Virus record (IMG/VR): IMGVR_UViG_3300021474_000017 | Span: 1-37,201 of that record | Source: a virus | DNA: 37,201 bases | Reading direction: 5' to 3' (one strand) | In this document: positions 29,627 to 37,201 of the stretch, in pieces | Layout: every line of letters begins with the position of its first letter | Numbering within the stretch: the stretch's first letter is position 1 | The notes under the pieces: model-generated | What the model was told of the DNA's origin: nothing | The model's input: the letters and a program-made list of their open reading frames with translations, nothing else | The model's database searches: none | Program-made: the position numbers and the translations under genes

Positions 29627-32470
29627 ATGCCGAATCCGGGACCTAATGTACAGGGCTTGCCGAACAGCATGCCGGAAAGCATCGCGATCGGCAGCAATGT
29701 CGTCTATACGTTCGCGACCTTGCCGCCCGCTGCGAATTTCGGCCTCGGCTTTGTCGCACTGACCTCCGACCTGGGTTTGTGCGTCGTCGAGAGTGTAGCC
29801 GGCGTCAACACGTGGGTCGCGATCGGCCATGGCTCGCTGCTGATCGAGGCTGGCACCAACTCGGTGAGCTCCGGTACGGTGTCGTTCGCCAATTCCAATG
29901 GCGTGACGTTTGGCATGAACACCGCCGGAGTCATCACCGCAACCGTGACGCCGGGCGCGGCTGCAGGCATCGGCGCGATCCAGCTTCCCAATACAACGTA
30001 TACCAGCGGTACCGCCAATTTCATCAATTCGAACGGCATCAGCTTCGGATCGACGACGGGCGGCGGAGTAACGGCAAGTTATAACAGCACGCAATTCGCG
30101 GGTCTGGGCACGACTTTCGCCGGCACGAACGTTTCTGGATCCATGGCGCTCAATAGCAATGGATTGGCGCTATCGATCTCATCGCCGACTGAAAGCGGCG
30201 TCGGCATCAGCGCCAATGGCAGCTCACAGTCTGCCGGCAACATCCTTTTCAGCAACGCCAATGGCGTGTCGTTCGGTATGAACGGCTCGACTGTGACGGC
30301 CTCCGCAGCGGGCGGCGGCGTCAATGCCTCTCTCGGCGGCAATACTTCCGGCGTGCTCGCGCTCATCAGCACCGGCACGCTGTTCTTGGCCGGCGGCAAC
30401 AATGTCACGCTCAGCCAGAACGGCAACAGCGTCACGATCTCAGCCAATACCGCAGCGGCCGCGAATCTCTCGGTATCAGCCGGCACGACCACAGGTGCTT
30501 TTGGCGGACTCACGTTCTCGAATTCCAATGGATTCAGCTTCGGTCTGAACAACGGCACCATCACCGGAAGTTACAACAGCACCCAGTTTGCCGGCACCGG
30601 AACGACCTTTGCGGGAACCAATGTCTCCGGGTCGATGACCCTCAATAGCGCCGGTCTGAATCTGGCATTGTCCGGCGCGGCCGGCAGCAGTCAGACGGAG
30701 GCGATCTATTTCGCGGGCAACACCACCGGTCAATCAAGTCAGAGCACCTACACTGTCGGCTCGCTCAACGTTTCGGGCGCCGGCATCATCAGCGCGGGCT
30801 GGTCCAGCAATTCGCTCATCATTTCCGCGCCCGCTACGACAGCATTCAATCTGTCGGCCTACGCGGTCAGCAACACGACGCAGTCCTCGAGCGGCACGGT
30901 AGCAGGCACGGCTCTGTCGTTCGCCGGTGCGGGCGGCGCGTCGGTCGGCATCAGCAATGGCAGTGTGGTCATCAGTGCCGGCGCGGCTGGTGGCGCTTCC
31001 ACCGCAGGCCTCTACGCGCTCGGCAACACGACGCAGAATTCCAGCACGACGCTGAACCAGTCAGCACTGAGTTTCAACGCGCTGGGTGCCATGACCTGGG
31101 GCTATTCCAATGGCTCCATCCAGGTTTCGGCACCGGCCACATCGTCGATCTCAGGTACCGGACTCGTCTCCATCTCGGTCAACGGCTCGACGATCTCCAT
31201 CGGTGCGAATGCCCTGACGGCTTACGCCGTGAGCAATACGACGCAATCGAGCAGCGGGACCGTGAATGGTACCGCGCTTTCCTTCGCGGGCGCTGGTGGC
31301 GTCTCCGTGGGTGTGAGCAACGGTAGCGTGGTAGTCAGCGGTGCAGCTGGCGGAGCAGGCTCGGTCAATTTCTCAGCCGGCACGACAAGCAGCAACCTTG
31401 GCTCCGTCGTCTTCTCCAATTCCAACGGCGTCTCCTTCGGGCTCAACGGCTCGACGATTACGGCGAGCGCGAATGGTATCAGCACGGTCGGCCTGTACGC
31501 GTTGGGCAATACCACGCAGAACAGCTCCACCACGCTCAATCAGTCGGCGCTCAGCTTCAACGGACTTGGAATCGCGACGGTCGGCTACTCGAATGGCTCG
31601 ATTCAAATTTCAGCGTCACAGCTCTCGACGCTGGGTCTCTACGCGGTGGGCAATACCACGCAGAATAGCTCAACGAGTCTGGCACAGAACACCGTGTCAT
31701 TTGATGGATTGGGCGCGCTATCGGTGGGCTTCTCCAACGGTAGCATCCAACTGTCGGCGCCTGCGACTTCCAGCCTGAGCGCAACGGGAATGGCTTCCAT
31801 CTCAGTCAACGGCAGCACGATCAGTATCGGGGCCGCCATTCCGCAGTTGTCATTTTTTCAGCCTCTGGGACCTGCGCAGAACACGACGGTCACGCAAAAT
31901 GGACTGGGTAGCGTTCAGGTGTATCCGGCAATCGCGGCATTTCCGTTCACGGCCAGTCGCGTCGATATGATGGCATCGGTCTCGCTTTCGGCGTTGGTTC
32001 TTTCGACGCAAGCGCAGACATTATCTCTGTATGTGGGGCTCTATTCGCTCAATGGATCAACATTGTCGTTGGCCTCCAGCGGATCGCAATCTTATGCCTG
32101 GACCAACAACAGCAACGGATCATCGGCCTCACTATCGGGTATCCGTCGATTCTCGGCGCCCATCAATGTGAACTATACGGGCGGTTTTGATCTGTTCGTG
32201 GGTATGATGTCGAATACAACATTCGCGAACTCGAATGCAATCAGCCTAAGCAATGTGGTGGTGCCATTGGGTCCCGGTCCGCAGTTGCAAGGTTTGATCG
32301 GTCAGACACAGGTCAACAGCATGCAATTTGTGCCCGGTCAGGGATTCTATTCGGCCAGTTCCGCGGCCCTGCCTTCATCGATGGGTCTATCGCAGATTCT
32401 AGGCGCGGGATCGGGAGGCAATGCGGTGGATTACTATGCCCCTGTGCAATTCGTCAATATGACCGCCTGA
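29627..32470 (+). CDS. Repetitive tail-fibre or surface protein, 947 aa
   Basis: The first 75 residues (IAIGSNVVYTFATLPPAANF, then CVVESVAGVNTWV) look like a virion-attachment domain. The middle (about 80-740) is built from imperfect repeats of Asn/Ser/Thr/Gly-rich units such as FSNSNGVSFGLNGSTITAS, GNTTQNSSTTLNQSALSFN and SNTTQSSSGTV, giving a long beta-solenoid or fibrous shaft. The final 200 residues (FFQPLGPAQNTTVTQNG onward) look globular and may be the receptor-binding head. GAGG precedes ATG 29627. A receptor-binding role is inferred from the architecture. Confidence 0.75.
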   Translation: MPNPGPNVQGLPNSMPESIAIGSNVVYTFATLPPAANFGLGFVALTSDLGLCVVESVAGVNTWVAIGHGSLLIEAGTNSVSSGTVSFANSNGVTFGMNTAGVITATVTPGAAAGIGAIQLPNTTYTSGTANFINSNGISFGSTTGGGVTASYNSTQFAGLGTTFAGTNVSGSMALNSNGLALSISSPTESGVGISANGSSQSAGNILFSNANGVSFGMNGSTVTASAAGGGVNASLGGNTSGVLALISTGTLFLAGGNNVTLSQNGNSVTISANTAAAANLSVSAGTTTGAFGGLTFSNSNGFSFGLNNGTITGSYNSTQFAGTGTTFAGTNVSGSMTLNSAGLNLALSGAAGSSQTEAIYFAGNTTGQSSQSTYTVGSLNVSGAGIISAGWSSNSLIISAPATTAFNLSAYAVSNTTQSSSGTVAGTALSFAGAGGASVGISNGSVVISAGAAGGASTAGLYALGNTTQNSSTTLNQSALSFNALGAMTWGYSNGSIQVSAPATSSISGTGLVSISVNGSTISIGANALTAYAVSNTTQSSSGTVNGTALSFAGAGGVSVGVSNGSVVVSGAAGGAGSVNFSAGTTSSNLGSVVFSNSNGVSFGLNGSTITASANGISTVGLYALGNTTQNSSTTLNQSALSFNGLGIATVGYSNGSIQISASQLSTLGLYAVGNTTQNSSTSLAQNTVSFDGLGALSVGFSNGSIQLSAPATSSLSATGMASISVNGSTISIGAAIPQLSFFQPLGPAQNTTVTQNGLGSVQVYPAIAAFPFTASRVDMMASVSLSALVLSTQAQTLSLYVGLYSLNGSTLSLASSGSQSYAWTNNSNGSSASLSGIRRFSAPINVNYTGGFDLFVGMMSNTTFANSNAISLSNVVVPLGPGPQLQGLIGQTQVNSMQFVPGQGFYSASSAALPSSMGLSQILGAGSGGNAVDYYAPVQFVNMTA
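29870..31850 (+). repeat. In-frame internal repeats of the fibre gene
   Basis: Several units recur in frame. GLYALGNTTQNSSTTLNQSA occurs near 31010 and 31490, and as a diverged copy near 31640. A unit from SNTTQSSSGTV to AGAGG occurs near 30870 and 31230. NSTQFAG.GTTFAGTNVSGS occurs near 30090 and 30570, and SISVNGSTISIGA near 31170 and 31795. The repeats could support length change by recombination. Confidence 0.75.
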
Positions 32471-32473
32471 TCC

Positions 32474-33940
32474 ATGTCAAACATCTACATGATTGGCTCC
32501 CACATTGTGGGCGCGGCCGGTAATGTATTTTCAACCGCAGGCAGTGGCGGCAGTTTCATCCCGGTCGGTAGTCAGACCATGACCGGCACCATCGTCGACC
32601 AGGGTTCTGTGACCTTGAATGGAACCGGTTTCGGCACCAAACCCAATGCTTCCCAACCTCTGATCTGGGCACCCGGAAACGCGACCAATCCAAGCTCATT
32701 GGGACGCGTCACGACATGGAGCGCGCCGAGCACAGGACTTGTGGCCACGGTCGGCGGCGGTCCCAGCAACGTTGGCTATTACAGCGGTGCTGCCAATCCG
32801 GGACCGGGAGGCACGGGCACGCAGACTTCATGGGTATTGGGATTCGATGTGGATTCCGATCCCGGTTGGTCCGGTTACGCCTACGCGATCAACAGTTACG
32901 GTCAGAAGATGTGCGTGTCGACCAAGGTACTGCGACACGCCATGGGATTTCTGGAAGGCGACGGATCTTCTCCAGGACAATACAACACCAAGAATTTCCG
33001 GTGTTGGGCACGCACGGGCGGTATTGGCTCTGGTGAAGTTCAGCCCGATTTCTATTCGCCGCCCTGCAATGGTCGTTTCGAGGTAGAGGATATCACTGTC
33101 GACTGGTCTCCTTCGCCGGATTACAACGCCGATCCGCTGGCCCGAGGAGCCTACGAGGGTGTGCAAGATACATGGCTCACCAGCGAAAACCTGACGCAAT
33201 GCAATTCCTCCTCATCGGCCACGGATGCGAATTACAACTGGAATGTATTCGGCGCTGGACTGACCTTCGCGATATCCAACATTACGCAAGCGTCTTCTTG
33301 TGTAGTGACCTCCAGCTCCACGCAGTCGACCAATCCGTTCGAACAGCTCGGCAATAACGAGCAACAACTTGTTTTCGGTGGCGTCGGAGGCATGACACAG
33401 ATCAACGGACTGACTGGGCATGTGACCGCAGCCGGCGGCTCCTCGGGCGCCTGGACCGCGACGGTCGGAATCAATACCTCCGCGTTCAGTGCCTTCACTT
33501 CGGGCGGTGTCTGCTCTTATGCGGTCTGGAATTTTCCGAACGTCAGCTATCAAACTAATTCGTGGAAATTTCTGAATTCCTCGAATTCAGGACTGACCAA
33601 CGCCGTCAATGGCGGCGGCAATATCCTGCGCATTTATCCCTGTCATTACATTGTCGATGGTACCTCGGCGCGAGCCAACGCACCCCTTGGCGGTTATATC
33701 AATTATGCGGATGTCTTCGTAGATGATTCGTGGTACGGCGTCTGGATTCAGGATTCCCCGACGTGGCTCGCCGCAACCGTGCGCGAACCGCAGATTGTGG
33801 CGGCTTCGGGCTGGTCCAACACCAGCATCAATATCGCCCTCTTACGACGCGGCATGATGGCTTCAGGCTCCAACGGCTATGTGTTTACCACCGATGCGAA
33901 CCGTAATCCCACACTGCAGGGGCATGTCATATGGCCTTGA
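32474..33940 (+). CDS. Putative tail/fibre-associated surface protein, 488 aa
   Basis: The protein is rich in Gly, Ser, Asn and Trp with many short strands. An N-terminal TGTIVDQGSVTLNGTGFGTK is typical of Ig/IPT-like surface modules, and the middle (FDVDSDPGWSGYAYAI, NFRCWARTGG) recalls carbohydrate-binding folds. It follows the fibre gene after 3 nt, and its end leads to another surface protein. No catalytic motif is evident. Probably a receptor-binding or fibre-tip protein. Confidence 0.55.
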   Translation: MSNIYMIGSHIVGAAGNVFSTAGSGGSFIPVGSQTMTGTIVDQGSVTLNGTGFGTKPNASQPLIWAPGNATNPSSLGRVTTWSAPSTGLVATVGGGPSNVGYYSGAANPGPGGTGTQTSWVLGFDVDSDPGWSGYAYAINSYGQKMCVSTKVLRHAMGFLEGDGSSPGQYNTKNFRCWARTGGIGSGEVQPDFYSPPCNGRFEVEDITVDWSPSPDYNADPLARGAYEGVQDTWLTSENLTQCNSSSSATDANYNWNVFGAGLTFAISNITQASSCVVTSSSTQSTNPFEQLGNNEQQLVFGGVGGMTQINGLTGHVTAAGGSSGAWTATVGINTSAFSAFTSGGVCSYAVWNFPNVSYQTNSWKFLNSSNSGLTNAVNGGGNILRIYPCHYIVDGTSARANAPLGGYINYADVFVDDSWYGVWIQDSPTWLAATVREPQIVAASGWSNTSINIALLRRGMMASGSNGYVFTTDANRNPTLQGHVIWP

Positions 33941-33965
33941 TTTTTGATTCTGAGGAGTTTGGCTG

Positions 33966-34619
33966 ATGGCAGGCCCTGTCTACGCTGGCAACAGCGGCAA
34001 TCCCGTTTTCAATGGCGCCGCGACCGTCACGGTCAACGTACCGGCCGGTACCGTGAACGGCAATCTGATGATTGCCCAGATCTGGCAGACGCCGCAGACC
34101 GCAGCAGCGCCGACCTGTGCCGGCTGGACGCAGGCGTTGGCCACGTCCAATACATCCGATTCTCTGTATCTGTTCTATCGCTACGCCTCAAGCGAGCCGG
34201 CAAGCTACACATTCACCGGCGGCGGCACGGCGACCGGTATGTCAGGGTGGATTCACCTGATCACGGGCGCGGTGACGAGCGGCAATCCGTTCAACGCGCT
34301 GGGCACCGGCGATGCGGCGACAGGCGCGACGGCCATAACGGACACTGCGGTCACGACCACCGTCGCCAACACGTTGAATATGTGTTTCGTGACCAATGGG
34401 ACCGGCGGTAACACCATTATCTCCTATCAGAGCGGATGGACAGGCGTGTCGTTCACGGGTAATGCGACGCTGGCGTGCTCGCATATCGCGCAGGCTTCCG
34501 CTGGAACAACAGGAACCGCGACGACGACGTTTACCAGTAATGATGATTTCAATGGCGTCATCGGGGCGATTGCGCCGAACACGACGACAAATACTGCTTC
34601 GATTGCGTGGGTGTCGTGA
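33966..34619 (+). CDS. Surface/tail protein with beta-sandwich features, 217 aa
   Basis: AGGAG is 8 nt before ATG 33966. The pattern (ATVTVNVPAGTVNGNLMIAQ, WTQAL, YLFYRYASSEPASYTFTGGG) matches concanavalin- or Ig-like beta-sandwich proteins found as phage adhesins. No exact family. It is the last of the four surface genes in a row. Confidence 0.6.
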   Translation: MAGPVYAGNSGNPVFNGAATVTVNVPAGTVNGNLMIAQIWQTPQTAAAPTCAGWTQALATSNTSDSLYLFYRYASSEPASYTFTGGGTATGMSGWIHLITGAVTSGNPFNALGTGDAATGATAITDTAVTTTVANTLNMCFVTNGTGGNTIISYQSGWTGVSFTGNATLACSHIAQASAGTTGTATTTFTSNDDFNGVIGAIAPNTTTNTASIAWVS

Positions 34620-35374
34620 TGGGGAATAAGCCGGCGTTGGTGGTGCAGGATCTTGGAGGGGAGCATAGTAAGGATCTGAATCACGTTCGCGCTCAAATAA
34701 TGAAAGGCGGTTCATGGAGAAAGCAACGAATCGTGGTTATCTTGCCAGCCGCCGACATGATTCCTGCGAAGGTAGCTTTATCGCATTGGAATTTGGCATT
34801 CCCACCTAACAATGGTGTCGTTAGAATTCTGGCGCAGGGTATGGAGGTTGGAGACGCTTATTCGCAGGCCATCGAAGGCATTTTGGCTCATCCTGAGTTG
34901 AGCCAGTGGGAATACATACTTACCATCGAGAGCGATAACACTCCTCCGCCTGATGGCGTGATCAAACTTCTGGAGCGTATGGAGCAACATCCAGAGTTGA
35001 GTTGTATAGGTGGCCTATATTTTTGTAAAGGACCGGGCGGCATCAATGCGCCCCACGTCTGGGGTGATCCAAAAGATCCAACAGGTTTGAATTTCCGTCC
35101 GCAGCCTCCTGATGTCAATGGAGGACTTGTTGAGTGTTGTGGAACTAGTATGGGATTCAACTTGTGGCGAATAAAAATGTTTAAGGATGAACGAATCAAA
35201 CGGCCATTATTCAGAACGTTGAATGGAGGAAATGGCCAAGGAATCGGGACTCAGGATCTCGCTTTTTGGTCGGAAGCGCGCAAGTATGGATATCGTTGTG
35301 GTATCGATTGTTCGGTGCGCGTAGGCCATCTGGACTTTTCTGGGGCATATGGACCGGAAGGGATCTGCTGGTGA
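34619..35374 (+). CDS. Glycosyltransferase-like protein (second), 251 aa
   Basis: ILTIESDNTPPPDGVIKLLE (about 99-118) is a GT-A site in which ESD takes the place of DxD. GTQDLAFWSEARKYGYRCG near 215 is the usual acceptor/His block, ending with VGHLDFSG. TGATG joins it to the preceding gene. The base composition is lower in GC than its neighbours, suggesting separate acquisition. Target unknown; it could act with the methyltransferase two genes later. Confidence 0.75.
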   Translation: MGNKPALVVQDLGGEHSKDLNHVRAQIMKGGSWRKQRIVVILPAADMIPAKVALSHWNLAFPPNNGVVRILAQGMEVGDAYSQAIEGILAHPELSQWEYILTIESDNTPPPDGVIKLLERMEQHPELSCIGGLYFCKGPGGINAPHVWGDPKDPTGLNFRPQPPDVNGGLVECCGTSMGFNLWRIKMFKDERIKRPLFRTLNGGNGQGIGTQDLAFWSEARKYGYRCGIDCSVRVGHLDFSGAYGPEGICW

Positions 35375-35526
35375 AAATTCTGCCGCTATTTCGCCGGATT
35401 GCATTTGTGATCGCGCAGAAGCTACATCGCGAACATATGTATTGGAGTTATTGCCATCCTTTGAATTACGACCGCCGCATCGGATGGAAACTTCTTAGGG
35501 CCATCGCATTTATCGGAAACAAATAA
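35371..35526 (+). CDS. Small basic protein, 51 aa
   Basis: GTG 35371 overlaps the glycosyltransferase stop. The sequence (LPLFRRIAFVIAQKLHREHM) is an amphipathic basic helix with Tyr/Trp residues, perhaps membrane-associated. It ends just before the next ATG. Not recognised. Confidence 0.45.
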   Translation: MKILPLFRRIAFVIAQKLHREHMYWSYCHPLNYDRRIGWKLLRAIAFIGNK

Positions 35527-36123
35527 ATGAACGCAGTAGTAAAATCAGACGAGTCACCAGAAATTAAGTTGGATATCGGATGTGGTCCGCATAAAAAAGG
35601 CCCTGACTGGACCGGCCTGGATCGCATTAAGTTCGACGGCGTGGATATCGTTTGCGACGCTGGTACAGAACGATGGCCGTTCGAAGACTCGACGGTATCC
35701 GAGATTCATTCCAGCCACTTTGTAGAGCACCTTACTAACATGAATGGTCGCTTCGAACGCGTCCATTTTTTCAACGAGATATATAGGGTGTTGAAACCAA
35801 TGGCTCAATGCACATTGATCTTTCCGCATTGGGCATCTAACCGTCACTACGGTGATCCCAGTCATGCAGAGCCCTTCAGCGAGTTCGGATTTTTTTACTT
35901 GGATCGTTTGTGGCGCAATCAGAATGCCCCTCACGTCGATATCGCTCACAATCCGAAGGGATATTCATGCAATCTAAATTGCACTTGGGGATACACGATG
36001 CGGCCCGAGCTGGGCGTGCGGAACACCGAGTACCAGCAATATGCGATGGCTAACTACCGCGACTCGATAATGGACATCGTAGCAACCATGACGGCGACCA
36101 AGGAACCCCCCAAAAACCCATGA
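35527..36123 (+). CDS. SAM-dependent methyltransferase, class I (second copy), 198 aa
   Basis: LDIGCGPHKKGPDWTGLD (about 15-32) is a clear motif I, VSEIHSSHFVEHL is motif IV, and LKPMAQCTLIFPHW is the following strand. GDPSH near 104 matches the first methyltransferase (5882-6583), as does the overall order, so both derive from one family. It lies directly after a glycosyltransferase, which suggests methylation of a sugar or glycan. No DNA target-recognition domain is seen. Confidence 0.8.
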   Translation: MNAVVKSDESPEIKLDIGCGPHKKGPDWTGLDRIKFDGVDIVCDAGTERWPFEDSTVSEIHSSHFVEHLTNMNGRFERVHFFNEIYRVLKPMAQCTLIFPHWASNRHYGDPSHAEPFSEFGFFYLDRLWRNQNAPHVDIAHNPKGYSCNLNCTWGYTMRPELGVRNTEYQQYAMANYRDSIMDIVATMTATKEPPKNP

Positions 36124-37201
36124 CCGGCAACGTCACCAGCACCGCCTCCGACATCATCCTGGGCGCACTGCTGAACATCAATGCCTATTCACCCGGTCAG
36201 CCGCTCAATGCCCAGATCGCCTCCGTCTGCATGCAGATCGCGAATGACTTACTCGATTCCCTTTCAATCGATCAAGCCTTCATCTACACGCAGAATGAGA
36301 ACATCGTCCAATGGACGCCGGGGCAGTATCAGTACACGATCGGTAACCCGACCTCGGCGATTCCGTTCACCGGCTACACGACACAGAACAGCAACGTCAT
36401 TACCGGCGCATCGATCCCGACGAATCTCATCGTTGGTGCGACACTGACCGATCAGCTCGCATCAATCCCGAGCGGTACGACGGTCACCGCGATCAATACG
36501 AGTACGTCGCCGACCGCGATTACCTTCACCAGCGCACCGACCGGTACCAGCGGCGTCATTACGGTCCCGTGGGCAGGCGTCAGCGGACTCTATCTCGTCT
36601 CCTTCAGTGACGGCGAATTCCGCTCAGCGACGCTCACAAACGGTTTCAGCAGCGTTTCATGGACACCGGCACTGATCGGCACGCCATCGACCGCAGCCTC
36701 CGTGAACACGAACACGGTCACCATGTCGAATCCGGCCAATCAGACCCTGACGACAGGCGATCTGATTACCTACACGACGCCGGGTGACTTCGCGTTCCAG
36801 CGTCCGGCTCGCATCCGGCGCAGCTTCACGCGCGTCACGACCTCGGCAGCGGCAGGGCTCGACTATTGGTTTGAGCTCGTGGCCTTCGAGCGCTACAACG
36901 AGATCGGACTCAAGACGGTGCCGGGTCCGTGGCCGTATCTCGCGGCATATCAGCCGACGTTTCCGCTTGGCACCTTGTGGGTATACCCGAATCCGAGCAT
37001 CGCGGGGCAGGTGTTTCTATACACGGATCTGATTCTGTCGCAGTTCACGTCGCCGACTCAGCAGGTCAATCTGCCGCAGGGTTACAATCGTGCATTGAAG
37101 AAACTGTTGGCGCTGGAGTTGTGTCCGACGTTCGGCAAGACGCCATCGCCGCAGTTGATACTTCAGGCGAAGGAAGCGAAGAATCTGTTGAAGGATCAGA
37201 A
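36120..37201 (+). CDS. P22 gp4-like tail accessory factor (partial, runs off the window)
   Basis: The frame is open from ATG 36120 to the right edge (360 codons) and the 3' end is missing. The start (ASDIILGALLNINAYSPGQP, then CMQIANDLLDSLS and QYQYTIGN) follows P22 gp4 and related packaged-DNA stabilisers that close the portal. The second part (DFAFQRPARIRRSFTR, then FELVAFERYNEIG) is the other half of that fold. Between them lie about 150 extra residues of Thr/Ser-rich beta modules, so the protein is more than twice the size of P22 gp4 (166 aa). ATGA overlaps the methyltransferase. Confidence 0.7.
   Translation, partial: MTGNVTSTASDIILGALLNINAYSPGQPLNAQIASVCMQIANDLLDSLSIDQAFIYTQNENIVQWTPGQYQYTIGNPTSAIPFTGYTTQNSNVITGASIPTNLIVGATLTDQLASIPSGTTVTAINTSTSPTAITFTSAPTGTSGVITVPWAGVSGLYLVSFSDGEFRSATLTNGFSSVSWTPALIGTPSTAASVNTNTVTMSNPANQTLTTGDLITYTTPGDFAFQRPARIRRSFTRVTTSAAAGLDYWFELVAFERYNEIGLKTVPGPWPYLAAYQPTFPLGTLWVYPNPSIAGQVFLYTDLILSQFTSPTQQVNLPQGYNRALKKLLALELCPTFGKTPSPQLILQAKEAKNLLKDQ

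Noticed and set aside
31341-31778. 145-codon + strand frame inside the fibre gene
   Set aside because: Out-of-frame reading of the fibre repeats; no independent start signal.
33944-34411. 155-codon + strand frame
   Set aside because: Its sequence is Arg/Asp-rich low-complexity text from the other frame of the surface protein at 33966, which has the better ribosome site and strand pattern.

Overview
The window is a 37.2 kb piece of a tailed double-stranded DNA phage, or an intact prophage. Every gene I accept is on the + strand, and most neighbours overlap by 4 nt (ATGA or GTGA). The head genes look P22-like: small and large terminase, a long portal protein, a scaffold, a P22-family coat protein and a gp4-like tail factor at the right edge. 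A short-tailed (podovirus-like) virus of a proteobacterium is the most likely source. I see no integrase, lysis cassette, tRNA or DNA polymerase, so lifestyle and host remain open.

Layout. 1-3.0 kb: small early genes, a HTH protein and a VapE/AEP-type primase-helicase. 2.99-3.16 kb: a repeat-rich, AT-rich non-coding stretch that is my candidate replication origin. 3.2-5.5 kb: terminase small and large subunits. 5.5-13.5 kb: an accessory block of about 28 very small overlapping genes (several Cys-rich zinc-ribbon types). Set among them are a methyltransferase, a Tat-signal protein, a TnpB-like RNA-guided nuclease gene and a fused tandem GroES co-chaperonin. 13.5-16.7 kb: a secreted protein, a sigma-region-4-like regulator and small virion-type proteins. 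16.7-25.7 kb: tailspike, portal, scaffold and major capsid protein. 25.7-26.6 kb: a free-standing HNH endonuclease. 26.7-37.2 kb: head/tail accessory proteins, two glycosyltransferases, a second methyltransferase, a very repetitive 947-residue fibre and the gp4-like factor.

Most notable findings. (1) The capsid gene is split by a 260-nt ORF-less group I intron (24186-24445). Its splice sites are fixed by P1 and P10 pairings, and splicing restores the conserved coat N-terminus, which apparently begins at an ATT codon. (2) The portal gene carries a 338-residue intein with the Trp-Cys-Thr signature of class 3 inteins, a His at position 1, and a LAGLIDADG endonuclease whose first catalytic Asp is Asn. 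(3) An HNH endonuclease lies just downstream of the intron-bearing capsid gene, suggesting collaborative homing. (4) A tandem Cpn10 gene may supply a phage-specific GroEL partner for folding the coat. (5) A TnpB-like gene is locked into the operon by overlaps at both ends and lacks the usual RuvC-II Glu. Two head genes thus carry self-splicing elements, with two further nuclease genes nearby.
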